From: SAR202 cluster bacterium
GTDB taxonomy: Bacteria; Chloroflexota; Dehalococcoidia; Lucifugimonadales; UBA1123
DNA: 64,000 nucleotides
NCBI GenBank assembly: GCA_030752795.1
Contig: JASMDM010000010.1
Coordinates: 62,001 to 126,000 of the forward strand
Direction: 5' to 3'
Within the stretch, counting starts at the first letter, position 1. Every line of letters begins with the position of its first letter. Positions 26,996 through 36,736 of this stretch are shown piece after piece. The notes beneath the pieces were generated by a model that was not told where the DNA came from, ran no database searches, and saw only the letters and a program-made list of their open reading frames with translations. A program made the position numbers and the translations under genes.

Positions 26996-27979
26996 ATGCA
27001 GCGAATTCCGCTTGAACCCGTCGATTCCGTCACCGTTACCTCGTTGATGGACAACGTGTCCGATCTGTTGCTCCAAGACCAGGGACCGGCAAAGCGCGCA
27101 TCGATCAATAACGCATCGGCGCCTCACATGGCCGCACGGTTCATCGAAGACAGCGACGTTGGCGACACGCTGCGGGCTGAGCACGGCTTCTCCGCGCTTG
27201 TGTCGGTCGACAAAGGAGGCCGAACGCACAACATCCTGTTCGACGCCGGCGTCAGCCCGGACGGGGTCGTCGATAACATGCGGAGGCTGAGCTTTTCGCC
27301 CAAAGACCTCAAAGCCATGGTCATGAGCCACGGCCATTTCGATCACACGGTCGGCTTGGACGGGTTGGCCGGCGAGCTCGGCACGGTGAATTTGCCGGTG
27401 ATGGTCCACCCCGAGTTTTGGAGCCGCCGCCGAATCGCGATTCCCGGTCGGCGCGCTTCCGAGCTCCCGACGACGAGCAAGTCGGCGCTTGTCGGCGCCG
27501 GATTCGAGATGATCGAGGATCGCCAACCGTCGTTCCTGCTCGGCGGCTCAATTCTGATCACGGGCGAAGTCGACCGGACCACTGAGTACGAGACAGGCTT
27601 CGGAGTCCACCAGGCGTTTCGAGACGGCGGCTGGCAACCCGACCCTCTGATCCTCGACGACCAGGCGCTGATCCTGAATGTCCGCGACAAAGGTCTTGTG
27701 GTGCTGACCGGTTGCGGTCACGCTGGAATCGTCAACATCGTCCGCTACGCCAAAAGGCTGACCGGCGTGAACGACGTCCATGCCGCGATTGGCGGGTTCC
27801 ATCTGAACGGGCCGATGTTCGAACCAATCATCCCGGCCACCATCGCCGCGCTTTCCGAACTCAACCCCCGATACATCGTGCCGGCCCACTGTACGGGTTG
27901 GCGCGCCGTCCACGCGATTGCCGCCGCGTTGCCTGATGCGTTCATCCAAAACAGCGTTGGCACGCGGTTCGAACTCTAG
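26996..27979 (+). CDS. MBL-fold metallo-hydrolase, COG1237-like
   Basis: This 327-residue metallo-beta-lactamase-fold protein has the zinc motif VMSHGHFDHTVGLDGL near residues 103-118, a later CGHAGIVN segment, and IGGFHLNGP and VPAHCTGWRA supplying further metal ligands. The overall pattern (VTSLMDNVSD at the N-terminus, HNILFDAGVSPDG) matches COG1237, which includes the enzyme forming the aminobenzene-phosphate precursor of methanopterin. In bacteria the function is usually unknown. The MFS transporter gene follows after one base and is probably cotranslated. No strong ribosome site precedes the ATG. Confidence 0.85.
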   Translation: MQRIPLEPVDSVTVTSLMDNVSDLLLQDQGPAKRASINNASAPHMAARFIEDSDVGDTLRAEHGFSALVSVDKGGRTHNILFDAGVSPDGVVDNMRRLSFSPKDLKAMVMSHGHFDHTVGLDGLAGELGTVNLPVMVHPEFWSRRRIAIPGRRASELPTTSKSALVGAGFEMIEDRQPSFLLGGSILITGEVDRTTEYETGFGVHQAFRDGGWQPDPLILDDQALILNVRDKGLVVLTGCGHAGIVNIVRYAKRLTGVNDVHAAIGGFHLNGPMFEPIIPATIAALSELNPRYIVPAHCTGWRAVHAIAAALPDAFIQNSVGTRFEL

Positions 27980-27980
27980 A

Positions 27981-29186
27981 GTGGCTTCGATTATCGCAAA
28001 AGCCCCGCGCTCCCGACGCACACTTTTCTTCGGATCAGCGATGCACATCTGGAGCGACCTGTTCTTCGCGATTCTGGTTCCGCTGCTGCCGTTCATCAAG
28101 GAAGACATGGACTTGAGCTTCACGGAGGTCGGGCTGCTCAGATCGGTGCTCAACGGGTCTTCGGCGGTGCTTCAAGTGCCAGCCGGTTTCCTGGCCGAGA
28201 GCGTGGGCGAGTTCTGGCTGCTGATCTGGGGCAACCTCTGGGTGGCCGCGGGGTTGGCCGCGATGGCGGCGTCGCCAGTGTTCATTGTGCTGGTGGCGGC
28301 TTCCGCGATCGGTGGGCTCGGCGGCGGCGCACAGCATCCGCTCGCTTCCAGCATGGTCTCTAGGGCGTACGACGATCGCGGTCGGTCCACGGCCGTCGGG
28401 ACTGTCAACTTTGCCGGAGACCTGGGCAAGATGATGGCGCCGTTGGTCGCCGGGTTGTTCGCCGTTTCTTTAGGATGGCGATACGCGTTGCTGATCGTGT
28501 CGGTCGCCGGCGCAGTGTTCATGTTGGGCGCGATGCTGACACGCTGGGTGGTGGACATCGGGAAACCGGCAGCGAGCGAGCTCGACGAGTCACAGGTAGA
28601 TGACAGCGCGCAAATGGGTGGTTTTGTGACGTTGAGCGGCCTTGGCATCTTGGACTCAGCAGCGCGGTCGGGGTCGCTCGTCTTCCTGCCGTTCGTCCTC
28701 GAATCGAAGGGATTCGGGTTAGCTCAGACAAGCTGGCTGCTTTTTCTGCTTTTCGCCGGAGGCGCGGCGGGAAAGTTCGTGTGCGGCTGGCTAGGCGATC
28801 GCATCGGCACTGTCAGCCTGATCTGGTGGACGAAAGGGTTGACGGCGGTGATGCTGGTCATCGCGATGGCCGCTCCGGCCTGGACGATGGCTCCGTTGAT
28901 GATCCTGACGGGGATCGGGTTGAACGGCACGTCGTCGGTCCTGTACGCGACGGTCGCCGAATTCGTGCCCGCGACGCGCAGAGGCAGGTTCTACGGCTTC
29001 TTCTACACCACCAACGAGGCCGGAACTGTCGTCGCGCCGCTGGTCTACGGGCTGATCGCCGATCTGGCCAGCCTCAAGGTGACGATGATTGTCATGGGCA
29101 TTGCGACCGCCACGATTCTGCCCGCGAGTCTGGCGTTGCGCAAACACCTGATTCCCCGCGTCGTGGGCCGGTCCGGCGACGCCTGA
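27981..29186 (+). CDS. Major facilitator superfamily transporter (Fsr-like)
   Basis: This 401-residue protein has about 12 hydrophobic helices, starting with FFGSAMHIWSDLFFAILVPL. The N-terminal half resembles fosmidomycin-resistance-type MFS exporters (LPFIKEDMDLSFTEVGLL). GLGGGAQHPLASSMVS and GDLGKMMAPLVAGLF mark helices 4-6. The helix 8-9 loop WLGDRIGTVSLIWW holds the second signature (GxxxDRxG). The GTG at 27981 starts one base after the MBL gene's stop. The substrate is unknown; coupling to a hydrolase suggests export or uptake of a compound processed by it. Confidence 0.87.
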   Translation: MASIIAKAPRSRRTLFFGSAMHIWSDLFFAILVPLLPFIKEDMDLSFTEVGLLRSVLNGSSAVLQVPAGFLAESVGEFWLLIWGNLWVAAGLAAMAASPVFIVLVAASAIGGLGGGAQHPLASSMVSRAYDDRGRSTAVGTVNFAGDLGKMMAPLVAGLFAVSLGWRYALLIVSVAGAVFMLGAMLTRWVVDIGKPAASELDESQVDDSAQMGGFVTLSGLGILDSAARSGSLVFLPFVLESKGFGLAQTSWLLFLLFAGGAAGKFVCGWLGDRIGTVSLIWWTKGLTAVMLVIAMAAPAWTMAPLMILTGIGLNGTSSVLYATVAEFVPATRRGRFYGFFYTTNEAGTVVAPLVYGLIADLASLKVTMIVMGIATATILPASLALRKHLIPRVVGRSGDA

Positions 29187-29202
29187 CGCAGGTGTCGAGC
29201 CA

Positions 29203-29232
29203 TTGACGCTTCGCGTGCCTCGGTGCTAGCAT
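29203..29232 (+). promoter_or_regulatory. Candidate sigma-70-type promoter of ribF
   Basis: TTGACG at 29203-29208 (5 of 6 consensus) and TAGCAT at 29227-29232 (4 of 6) are separated by 18 bp. The ribF ATG is 31 bp further on. It follows the MFS stop by 16 bp, so ribF probably starts its own transcript. Confidence 0.5.
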
Positions 29233-29263
29233 CACGGGTGTTCATACCAGCCTCGGATCAAGA

Positions 29264-30187
29264 ATGACTCTCGACAGCGAACTCTCGCTCCAAGCCACAA
29301 ACCGGGACTCCACACTGACCATAGGTGTGTTCGATGGGGTCCATCGCGGTCATCAGCATCTGATATCGCGGACGATCGACGAAGCCAAGAGGACCGGCAG
29401 GCAGGCTGGCGTAGTCACCTTCTCCAACCACCCGAAGGACGTGCTCTTTCCCGGCTCCGAGGTCGTCTGGCTCATGGACCTCGAAGAACGAGTCAAGCTG
29501 ATCAAAGAAACCGGAGCCGATTTCGTGGCTCCGGTCACCTTCGACAAAGACGTATCTTTGATGCCTGCCGAGCAGTTCCTGGCGAAGCTGGTGGACAAGC
29601 TTAAGATGAAGCAACTGGTGGTCGGACCGGACTTCGTTCTGGGTCACGACCGAGACGGATCGCTGGGGACGCTGCCGGGAATCGGCGAGAGGCTCGGGTT
29701 CGACTTCGAGTCGGTCGAATCCCTCGCGGCGGGCGACGTACCTGTTCGGAGCACCGTCGTTCGGGGTTTGGTGGCCGATGGATTCGTGGACGTGGCAGCT
29801 CACATGCTCGGGCGGCATTTTTTCGTCAAAGGCGAGGTTGTCATCGGCGAGCGTCGAGGTCGCACAATCGGATTCCCGACCGCGAACCTGAGCCCGCCGT
29901 CCAATATCGCTGTTCCCGGCTTTGGAATCTACGCAACGTGGGCGCACACGGAGTCGGGCAAGTACATGGCCGCTACGTCGATCGGCGTACGCCCGACGTT
30001 TGAGGGCGAAGGCAGAACCATTGAGGCGTATCTGCTTGATTTCGACGACGACCTCTACGGGCAGACCATCCGGCTTGAGTTCGTCGACCGGTTGCGCGGC
30101 GAGAAGAAGTTCGACGGCATCGAGTCGCTCGTGGCGCAGATTGGCCGCGACGTCGAACAGACGCGCGAGCTACTGGGATCGCAATAA
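29264..30187 (+). CDS. ribF: Bifunctional riboflavin kinase/FMN adenylyltransferase
   Basis: RibF phosphorylates riboflavin to FMN and adenylylates FMN to FAD. The 307-residue protein has the N-terminal FAD-synthetase domain with TIGVFDGVHRGHQHLI near residues 18-33 and NHPKDVLFP, then VVGPDFVLGHDRDGS. The C-terminal flavokinase domain has STVVRGLVADG, GRTIGFPTANLSPP near 200-213, and VRPTFEGEGRTIEAYLLDFD. Length and domain order are normal. Local demand for flavin is high, given several acyl-CoA dehydrogenases and an FAD oxidoreductase nearby. tyrS follows after 111 bp. Confidence 0.97.
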   Translation: MTLDSELSLQATNRDSTLTIGVFDGVHRGHQHLISRTIDEAKRTGRQAGVVTFSNHPKDVLFPGSEVVWLMDLEERVKLIKETGADFVAPVTFDKDVSLMPAEQFLAKLVDKLKMKQLVVGPDFVLGHDRDGSLGTLPGIGERLGFDFESVESLAAGDVPVRSTVVRGLVADGFVDVAAHMLGRHFFVKGEVVIGERRGRTIGFPTANLSPPSNIAVPGFGIYATWAHTESGKYMAATSIGVRPTFEGEGRTIEAYLLDFDDDLYGQTIRLEFVDRLRGEKKFDGIESLVAQIGRDVEQTRELLGSQ

Positions 30188-30298
30188 CCCACGCCAGATC
30201 GACATCCACGGCGATGCGATCGGAATGCCCGCCCGGACTGTTTCAAACTTCAGTTTCCCACACTGCTCATCGACCCAGGTTCATGTGAGGTGCCAACA

Positions 30299-31621
30299 AT
30301 GGACCAAGCGCTGCTAAACAAGATCATGAAGAGGGGCGTCTCCGACATCATCGTTGAGGACGAGTTCCGGCAACGGATGGAGGAAGGCAAGCCTCTCCGG
30401 CTCAAGATGGGGTTCGACCCGAGCGCACCCGACATTCACGTCGGCCATGCCGTGGGCCTGCGAAAGCTCCGCCAGCTCCAGGACCTTGGGCACAAAGTCG
30501 TCATCATCGTCGGCGACTGGACCGCACAGATCGGCGACCCGAGCGGCAAACCGCAGACGCGTCCGATGCTCACGCACGCGGAAGTGCTCGAGAACGCCGA
30601 GACGTACCTGGCCCAGTTCTTCAAGATCGTAGACCGAAGTCGAGCGGAGGTCCGCTGGCAGAGCGATTGGTTCGGCCCGTTTTCGCTCGCCGATGTTCTG
30701 AAGCTCACGTCGCGATTCACGGTGGCACAATTCTTGCAGCGAGACGACTTCGCGGCTCGATTCGCGGCAAACCAGCCCATCGCGATCACAGAGCTGCTCT
30801 ACCCGCTGCTTCAAGCCTACGACTCGGTGGAGATCGAGTCCGACGTCGAATTCGGCGGCACCGACCAGATGTTCAACCTGCTGGTGGGCCGGGACTTGCA
30901 GTCGCAAGTCGGCCAACGGCCCCAACAATGCTTCCTGGTGCCGCTGCTTCCGGGAACTGACGGCGAGCTGAAGATGAGCAAGAGCCTGGGCAACTACATC
31001 GGCATCGACGAGCCCGCGAACGACATATTCGGCAAGACCATGTCGCTGCCCGACACGATGATCGTGCCGTACTTCGAAAACCTCACGGACATCCCGGAAG
31101 CCGAACTTGAGGAAGTGCGAAACGTCGTAGCGAACCAATCAGGCAACCCGATGGACCTCAAAAAGCAGTTGGCCCACGAGCTCGTGACGCAGTTCAAAGG
31201 GGCTGACGCTGCCCCGGAAGCCCAGGCGCACTTCGAGCAAACGGTGCAAAAAGGCCAGTTGCCGTCGGAGATCAAGGATGTCGACCTGGACCCGGGCGAC
31301 CGCCTCACGAGCGGATTCTTGTTCGATGAGTTCGTCAACCGCGTAGGCGCGATGGTCGAAGAAGGCGTGTTCGTCGAAGACCAAGACGACACGGGTGTCA
31401 ACGCTGGGGATGTCGTCGTCGATCTGGCCAAAATCGTCCTGGGCGCCGGGCTGGCTGCCAGCATGGGCGAGGCTCGGAGACTGGTCTCGCAAGGCAGCGT
31501 CTCGGTGGACGGCACGCAAATCCGCCCACCCGAATCCGGCTCACGCGTAGCGATCAACGTTCGCGACGGTTCGGTCATCCAGCGCGGGTCGCGGGATTTC
31601 AGGCGGTTGCGGATTCGATAG
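30299..31621 (+). CDS. tyrS: Tyrosyl-tRNA synthetase
   Basis: TyrRS charges tRNA-Tyr. This 440-residue class I synthetase has the HIGH-type motif HVGH at 47-50 (PSAPDIHVGHAVGLRKL), the tRNA/tyrosine site EFGGTDQMFNLLVGRDL, and KMSKS in GELKMSKSLGNYIG. A C-terminal S4-like RNA-binding region (SMGEARRLVSQGSVSVDGTQ) completes it. Sequence style (QDLGHKVVIIVGDWTAQIGD and the length) fits the longer TyrRS subgroup. ATG 30299 is chosen because GAGG lies 9 bases upstream; a GTG at 30290 is a less likely start. Confidence 0.97.
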   Translation: MDQALLNKIMKRGVSDIIVEDEFRQRMEEGKPLRLKMGFDPSAPDIHVGHAVGLRKLRQLQDLGHKVVIIVGDWTAQIGDPSGKPQTRPMLTHAEVLENAETYLAQFFKIVDRSRAEVRWQSDWFGPFSLADVLKLTSRFTVAQFLQRDDFAARFAANQPIAITELLYPLLQAYDSVEIESDVEFGGTDQMFNLLVGRDLQSQVGQRPQQCFLVPLLPGTDGELKMSKSLGNYIGIDEPANDIFGKTMSLPDTMIVPYFENLTDIPEAELEEVRNVVANQSGNPMDLKKQLAHELVTQFKGADAAPEAQAHFEQTVQKGQLPSEIKDVDLDPGDRLTSGFLFDEFVNRVGAMVEEGVFVEDQDDTGVNAGDVVVDLAKIVLGAGLAASMGEARRLVSQGSVSVDGTQIRPPESGSRVAINVRDGSVIQRGSRDFRRLRIR

Positions 31622-31710
31622 ATCGGCGGTTGGAGTCGATCCTGAGATGTCGAGCCAAAATATACGCCCCGCCTTCACCGTCGTATACAAACCAATCGCA
31701 CGCCGCCATT

Positions 31711-31850
31711 CGTAGGGGAGGGTTTCAAACTCTCCCTCGTGGTTCGCCCATAATATCACGAGATGCAGCGTGAACAATGGTGTAACGTGTGGTAATGCGG
31801 CGGGTATGTTGTGCGAAGACTGGCGGGGGGTTTGAAAGCCTCCCCTACGG
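31711..31850. repeat. Inverted arms of the GTAGGGGCGGGTTT family, 140 bp apart
   Basis: The left arm CGTAGGGGAGGGTTTCAAAC (31711-31730) faces the right arm GTTTGAAAGCCTCCCCTACG (31830-31849), its near-perfect reverse complement. Spacing is almost the same as for 6225-6367. It fills most of the 325-bp gap between tyrS and the convergent acyl-CoA dehydrogenase gene. Confidence 0.7.
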
Positions 31851-31946
31851 CTTGATCGGCCGACGATGGGTCGATCGCCATCTATTGCGGTTGTGGCACA
31901 TTCTAGTCGGCGCGTTCTCCTTAGAACGAATCGGGGTCGCAACCGA

Positions 31947-33065
31947 CTACAGTTCGAGGACCTCGGCCATGCGCTTGCGATGGAATCGCGGGTCGCCCAG
32001 GTAATGGTACAGGGTGCGCGACATCCGAGTGTGCAGTGTCAGACCGTAGTCACGCATGACTCCGATTCCGGCATGGACCTCGTGGGCGCCGTTGCACGTC
32101 TGGTAGTACCCCTCGGTGGCAACTGCCTTGGCCAGGTGAATGCTGGTTTCGACGGGCCTGCCCGAGTCGAGCTTCCATAGCGCCTCGTAGGTGGTCCAGC
32201 GCGCGGCGTCGAGGTGGTTAACCATCGAGATGAGGTGGTCTTGCACCCGCTGGAATCGACCGATGGGCGTCCCGAACTGGATGCGGGTGCGCGAGTAGTC
32301 CAGCGTTATGTCGAAGACGGCTTGAGCGCCGCCGACCTGGAAGGCGCACAGCACGGGGATCGCCTTTTCGAACGCACTTTGCAGCGGTCGCCAACCGTCA
32401 CCGGCCTCGCCGAGGATGGCTGATGCGGGCACTTCGACCGAGTCGAATGTTACTTCACCTACCCAACCCAGGAATCCGGGCAGCAGTCGAGTCGAGACGC
32501 CGGGCGCTCGGGCGTCGACCATCAGCAGCGTGACGCCCTCGTGGCCTCGGAGCCGCACGGCGCAGATGAGCGTCGTGGCGGCAGCGGCGTCGTGCACGAA
32601 CAGCTTCGTGCCGCTGATGACGATGCCGTTGTCGGTGGGCTGAGCGCGCATCGAGATCGAGTCAACGCCCCAGCCGTAGTTGGGCTCGGTCAGCGCCAAC
32701 GCGACGATCTCGCGTCCTTCGGCGATAGAAGGCAAGTAGCGTTGTCGCTGCTCGTCGGTCCCGGCTTCGAGCACGGTCAGCGCGCCCAGAACGCCGGACG
32801 AGAAGAAGGGACCCGAAATTGGGCCCGCGCCCATCTGCTCGAAGACGACAGCGGCGTCGGTCAGCGAGCTCCCAGAGCCGCCGTACTTCTCGGGCACCAA
32901 CATTCCGAGCCAGCCGATGTCTGACGCCTTCTGCCACAGCTCGTCGGAGTAGCCGGAGTCGGTCTCTTCCAACTCCAGCAATGTGTCGCGCGGGGCCTCT
33001 CGGTCCATGAAGTCCGCGGCGGTGTGCTTCAGCAGTTCTTGTTGTTCGGTAAGGGATAGGTCCAT
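31947..33065 (-). CDS. Acyl-CoA dehydrogenase, subunit-type
   Basis: This 372-residue flavoprotein has the acyl-CoA dehydrogenase fold. The N-terminal helical domain (LTEQQELLKHTAADFMDREA) leads to the beta domain with LALTEPNYGWGVD and ISGTKLFVHDAAAATTLICA. The C-terminal helical domain has SRTRIQFGTPIGRFQRVQDHL and GIGVMRDYGLTLHTRMSR. The C-terminal motif that normally holds the catalytic Glu (YEGTxxIQ) is replaced by LYHYLGDPRFHRKRM, with no Glu. Together with the adjacent paralogue this resembles mycobacterial heteromeric dehydrogenases of steroid side-chain breakdown, in which one subunit is non-catalytic. It follows its partner by 30 bp. Confidence 0.85.
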   Translation of the reverse strand: MDLSLTEQQELLKHTAADFMDREAPRDTLLELEETDSGYSDELWQKASDIGWLGMLVPEKYGGSGSSLTDAAVVFEQMGAGPISGPFFSSGVLGALTVLEAGTDEQRQRYLPSIAEGREIVALALTEPNYGWGVDSISMRAQPTDNGIVISGTKLFVHDAAAATTLICAVRLRGHEGVTLLMVDARAPGVSTRLLPGFLGWVGEVTFDSVEVPASAILGEAGDGWRPLQSAFEKAIPVLCAFQVGGAQAVFDITLDYSRTRIQFGTPIGRFQRVQDHLISMVNHLDAARWTTYEALWKLDSGRPVETSIHLAKAVATEGYYQTCNGAHEVHAGIGVMRDYGLTLHTRMSRTLYHYLGDPRFHRKRMAEVLEL

Positions 33066-33095
33066 GGGTGTGCCTTCAGTGTCTGTGTGATTGCG

Positions 33096-34328
<1,233 letters not shown>

Positions 34329-34580
34329 TGAGCGGTCTCCCAGGTGCGGTGCTGATTGGTCGTTTCAGGTCGTGGGACCGATTGTATGTGCGTGCGTAGG
34401 TTGCGTCAAATCGGGGGGTAACGTGGAGGCTCGGTTGAGGGACCGAAGGGACGAGAGTGACGGCAGGGACGCGACCGCTGGGAGAGTCGACGCCGCCGGC
34501 GGGCCGGCGTTGCGATCGAGTTGGGTGGTGAGGCAGGTTCGGCCTGAAGGCGAAAACGAAATATTCGGCGCCGGAAAAAT

Positions 34581-35040
34581 GTGTCATCTGAGCCGCAGTC
34601 GAAGAATCTGGTCGCTGAACACGCCAATTTGCCTAAGTAACCCCAAATGCTTCTTTTTCTCCGGGGCGCCTATCACGGCAAAGAAAATTGAGCACAATGT
34701 ATCGGGTCATTGACCATAGCGGCTTAAGCGACGCTTGCGCCTGGGCGGCCCTTCAACAGGCTTCCAAGTAACGGCGCCTCATCTCGCCATCCTGAGCCGC
34801 AGCGAAGGATCTGGTCGAATGCGAAAATTGTCTCCCTGCGGGGCCCGAGATTCTTCGGCTGCGGCCTCAGAATGGCGACAGTTCAAGCGCCGTTTCTATC
34901 TCATGCGTCGTCTCCGTCCCGCAGACATAACGTTCCTCAGGGCGAACGGATGGGTGCATGGCTCACCATGGAAGGATGCCCAGCATCGCGAGAAGGGATG
35001 GGCGAAACTTATTTAGTTGATGACCATTACGGCCAAGCGG
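34581..35040 (+). repeat. Composite dispersed repeat, copy 1, with a 172-bp insertion
   Basis: Two segments, 34581-34762 and 34935-35040 (288 bp in sum), align collinearly with 48882-49167 (286 bp). Shared blocks include a REPIN-type arm with AAGAATCTGGTCGCTGAACA, GCTTCTTTTTCTCCGG-like sequence, TTGAGCACAA, GGCGGCCCTTCAACAGGCTT (CCCTTCGACAGGCTCAGG in copy 2), GCGAACGGATGGGTGCATGG and TTAGTTGATGACCATTACGG. Positions 34763-34934 are absent from copy 2 and contain a complete REPIN-like element. This explains the 34329-35075 gap. Confidence 0.75.
34785..34877. repeat. REPIN-like element, copy C (93 bp)
   Basis: The left arm CGCCATCCTGAGCCGCAGCG plus AAGGATCTGGTCG faces the right arm CGAGATTCTTCGGCTGCGGC plus CTCAGAATGGCG, its near reverse complement over some 30 bp. 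It lies inside the 172-bp segment that interrupts composite repeat copy 1, which is the best evidence in the window that this element can move. Confidence 0.8.
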
Positions 35041-35075
35041 AGATGCCACCCGTTCGCCGTGGTACAATCGCCCGC

Positions 35076-36350
35076 GTGAGTTACGTCGCAGACCTCCACA
35101 TCCACTCCCCTTACGCGATTTCGACCAGCCGCGATCTTAGCCTTGAAAACCTTGCCGTTTGGGCGAAATTGAAAGGCATCGATTTGCTGGCCACCGGGGA
35201 CTTCACGCACCCGGTTTGGGCCAACGAGATCCGCACGAAGCTGACCGATTCGGGCGATGGGCTGTTTTCGCTCGACGGCGTCAAGTTCGTCCTGGGCACG
35301 GAGCTGAATTGCAACGGCCGGCAGGACGGGCGCAGCCGTCGGATACACACGCTAGTGTTCGCTCCCGATCTCGGGGCGATGGACCGCATCGGCAAAGCGA
35401 TGGCCGGCAGCGGCGCGTCGCTGGCCGGTGACGGGCGACCGACGGTGCACATGACGCCGCGCGAACTCGTCGAGACGCTGATGGAGATCGACGATCGGTG
35501 CATCGTCATTCCGGCCCACGCCTGGACGCCATGGTTCGGAGTGTACGGCTCGAAGTCCGGCTTCGACTCGCTCGAAGAGTGTTTCGGTGACATGCTCGAC
35601 CACGTTGCGGGCATCGAGACTGGGCTGTCGAGCGACCCTGCGATGTGTTGGACGGTGCCCGAGCTCGACGACAAGGCGCTGCTCTCGTTCTCGGACGCGC
35701 ACTCGCTGCCGAAGATGAGTCGAGAGCTGACTGTCTTCAACGGCGAACCAAGCTACGAAGGCCTGGTGAAGGCGATGGCCGAACAAGACATCGCGTACAC
35801 GGTCGAGTTCTTCCCCGAGGAGGGTAAATACCATTACTCTGGTCACCGGAAGTGCGGGGTGAGCTACTCTCCGGACGATGTCGCCCGATACGGCAGGGTG
35901 TGTCCGTCTTGCGCTCGAAGGATGACGCTGGGCGTCATGCAGCGCGTGGCGGAGGTCGGAGCGCGACCGGTCGAGACGTATGTCGACGAACAAGGCCTGA
36001 CGAGGGCCGACAACGGCCGTCCGCCGTTTCGTTCGCTGGTGTCGCTGCAACAGATCTTGTCCGAGGCGATGGGCTTCGGCGTGAACACGAAGCGCGTTCA
36101 GGGCGCCTACCACGAGTTGGTGAAGGCTTGTGGAGCGGAGCTGACCGTGTTGCTGGAGGCGCCGACCGACGACCTGGCGAGCGCGGTTCCGCAGCATGGC
36201 GAACGGATCGTTGAAGGGATCGCCAAAGTCCGGGCGGGCGACATATTCGTCGAACCCGGCTTCGACGGGCAGTTCGGCAAGGTGCAGGTCTGGCCGGACG
36301 AGATGGCCGCGCCACGCAGACCGCTCGCGCAGAGCCGAATGGAGTTGTAG
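35076..36350 (+). CDS. EndoQ-type PHP-domain endonuclease (deaminated-base repair)
   Basis: This 424-residue protein matches the PHP-plus-zinc-ribbon family (COG1379) whose archaeal member EndoQ nicks DNA 5' to uracil, hypoxanthine, xanthine or abasic sites. The PHP metal motif is ADLHIHSPYAIST with Asp6, His8 and His10. Further conserved segments are NLAVWAKLKGIDLLATGDFTHP (shown here as two adjoining parts of one motif), GTELNC, VIPAHAWTPWFGVYGSKSGF, ETGLSSDPAMCW and FSDAHSLPKM. The zinc site has Cys in GHRKCGV and CPSC about 20 residues later. GTG 35076 is chosen because the family begins a few residues before DLHIHS; longer starts would read the upstream repeat. Confidence 0.88.
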   Translation: MSYVADLHIHSPYAISTSRDLSLENLAVWAKLKGIDLLATGDFTHPVWANEIRTKLTDSGDGLFSLDGVKFVLGTELNCNGRQDGRSRRIHTLVFAPDLGAMDRIGKAMAGSGASLAGDGRPTVHMTPRELVETLMEIDDRCIVIPAHAWTPWFGVYGSKSGFDSLEECFGDMLDHVAGIETGLSSDPAMCWTVPELDDKALLSFSDAHSLPKMSRELTVFNGEPSYEGLVKAMAEQDIAYTVEFFPEEGKYHYSGHRKCGVSYSPDDVARYGRVCPSCARRMTLGVMQRVAEVGARPVETYVDEQGLTRADNGRPPFRSLVSLQQILSEAMGFGVNTKRVQGAYHELVKACGAELTVLLEAPTDDLASAVPQHGERIVEGIAKVRAGDIFVEPGFDGQFGKVQVWPDEMAAPRRPLAQSRMEL

Positions 36351-36427
36351 GCAAGGCATCAACGTGTGGGCGTGTGGTGGGGCTGGTCGTTTCGGACTGA
36401 CGGGCTCCGACGAGAAGGAGCGGTCTT

Positions 36428-36701
36428 GTGTCTGATGCGAATCAATCCCAGGCATTCCCTGTCCAGTGGAACGATCCGGCTGACGCGGAACGAACCTGGA
36501 CGTACGACCCCATGCACAACCCGGAGGTCCTTCCGCCTCTGGCTCACGAGTTCCATCGTCGTGGAGATCGGCGGCATACTGAGCCACGCGGCGGTGACGG
36601 CTCGCGAGTACGGCATCCCGGCGGTTTTGGGAGTTGTGGGGGCCCGCGACGGCCTGATGCTGGAAGTGGACGGCTCCAATGGTACGGTCCGAATCCTCTG
36701 A
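36428..36701 (+). pseudogene. PEP-utilising-enzyme gene, collapsed by a large internal deletion
   Basis: This starts with a good site (GAAGGAG, then GTG 36428) and encodes about 42 N-terminal residues (FPVQWNDPADAERTWTYDPM, then HNPEVLPPLAHE) matching the adjacent gene at 36737. It then jumps, in a changed frame, to the last 50 residues of the same family (SSIVVEIGGILSHAAVTARE, then YGIPAVLGV and a VDGSNGTVRIL end). About 450 codons are missing. The join near 36550 falls at CGAG, which occurs at both deletion edges in the longer neighbouring copy, suggesting a microhomology-mediated deletion. The phosphohistidine motif survives but the product cannot work. Confidence 0.8.
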
Positions 36702-36736
36702 GATCGAAACTGCGACCCCGCCTTTAGGACGGAAAT

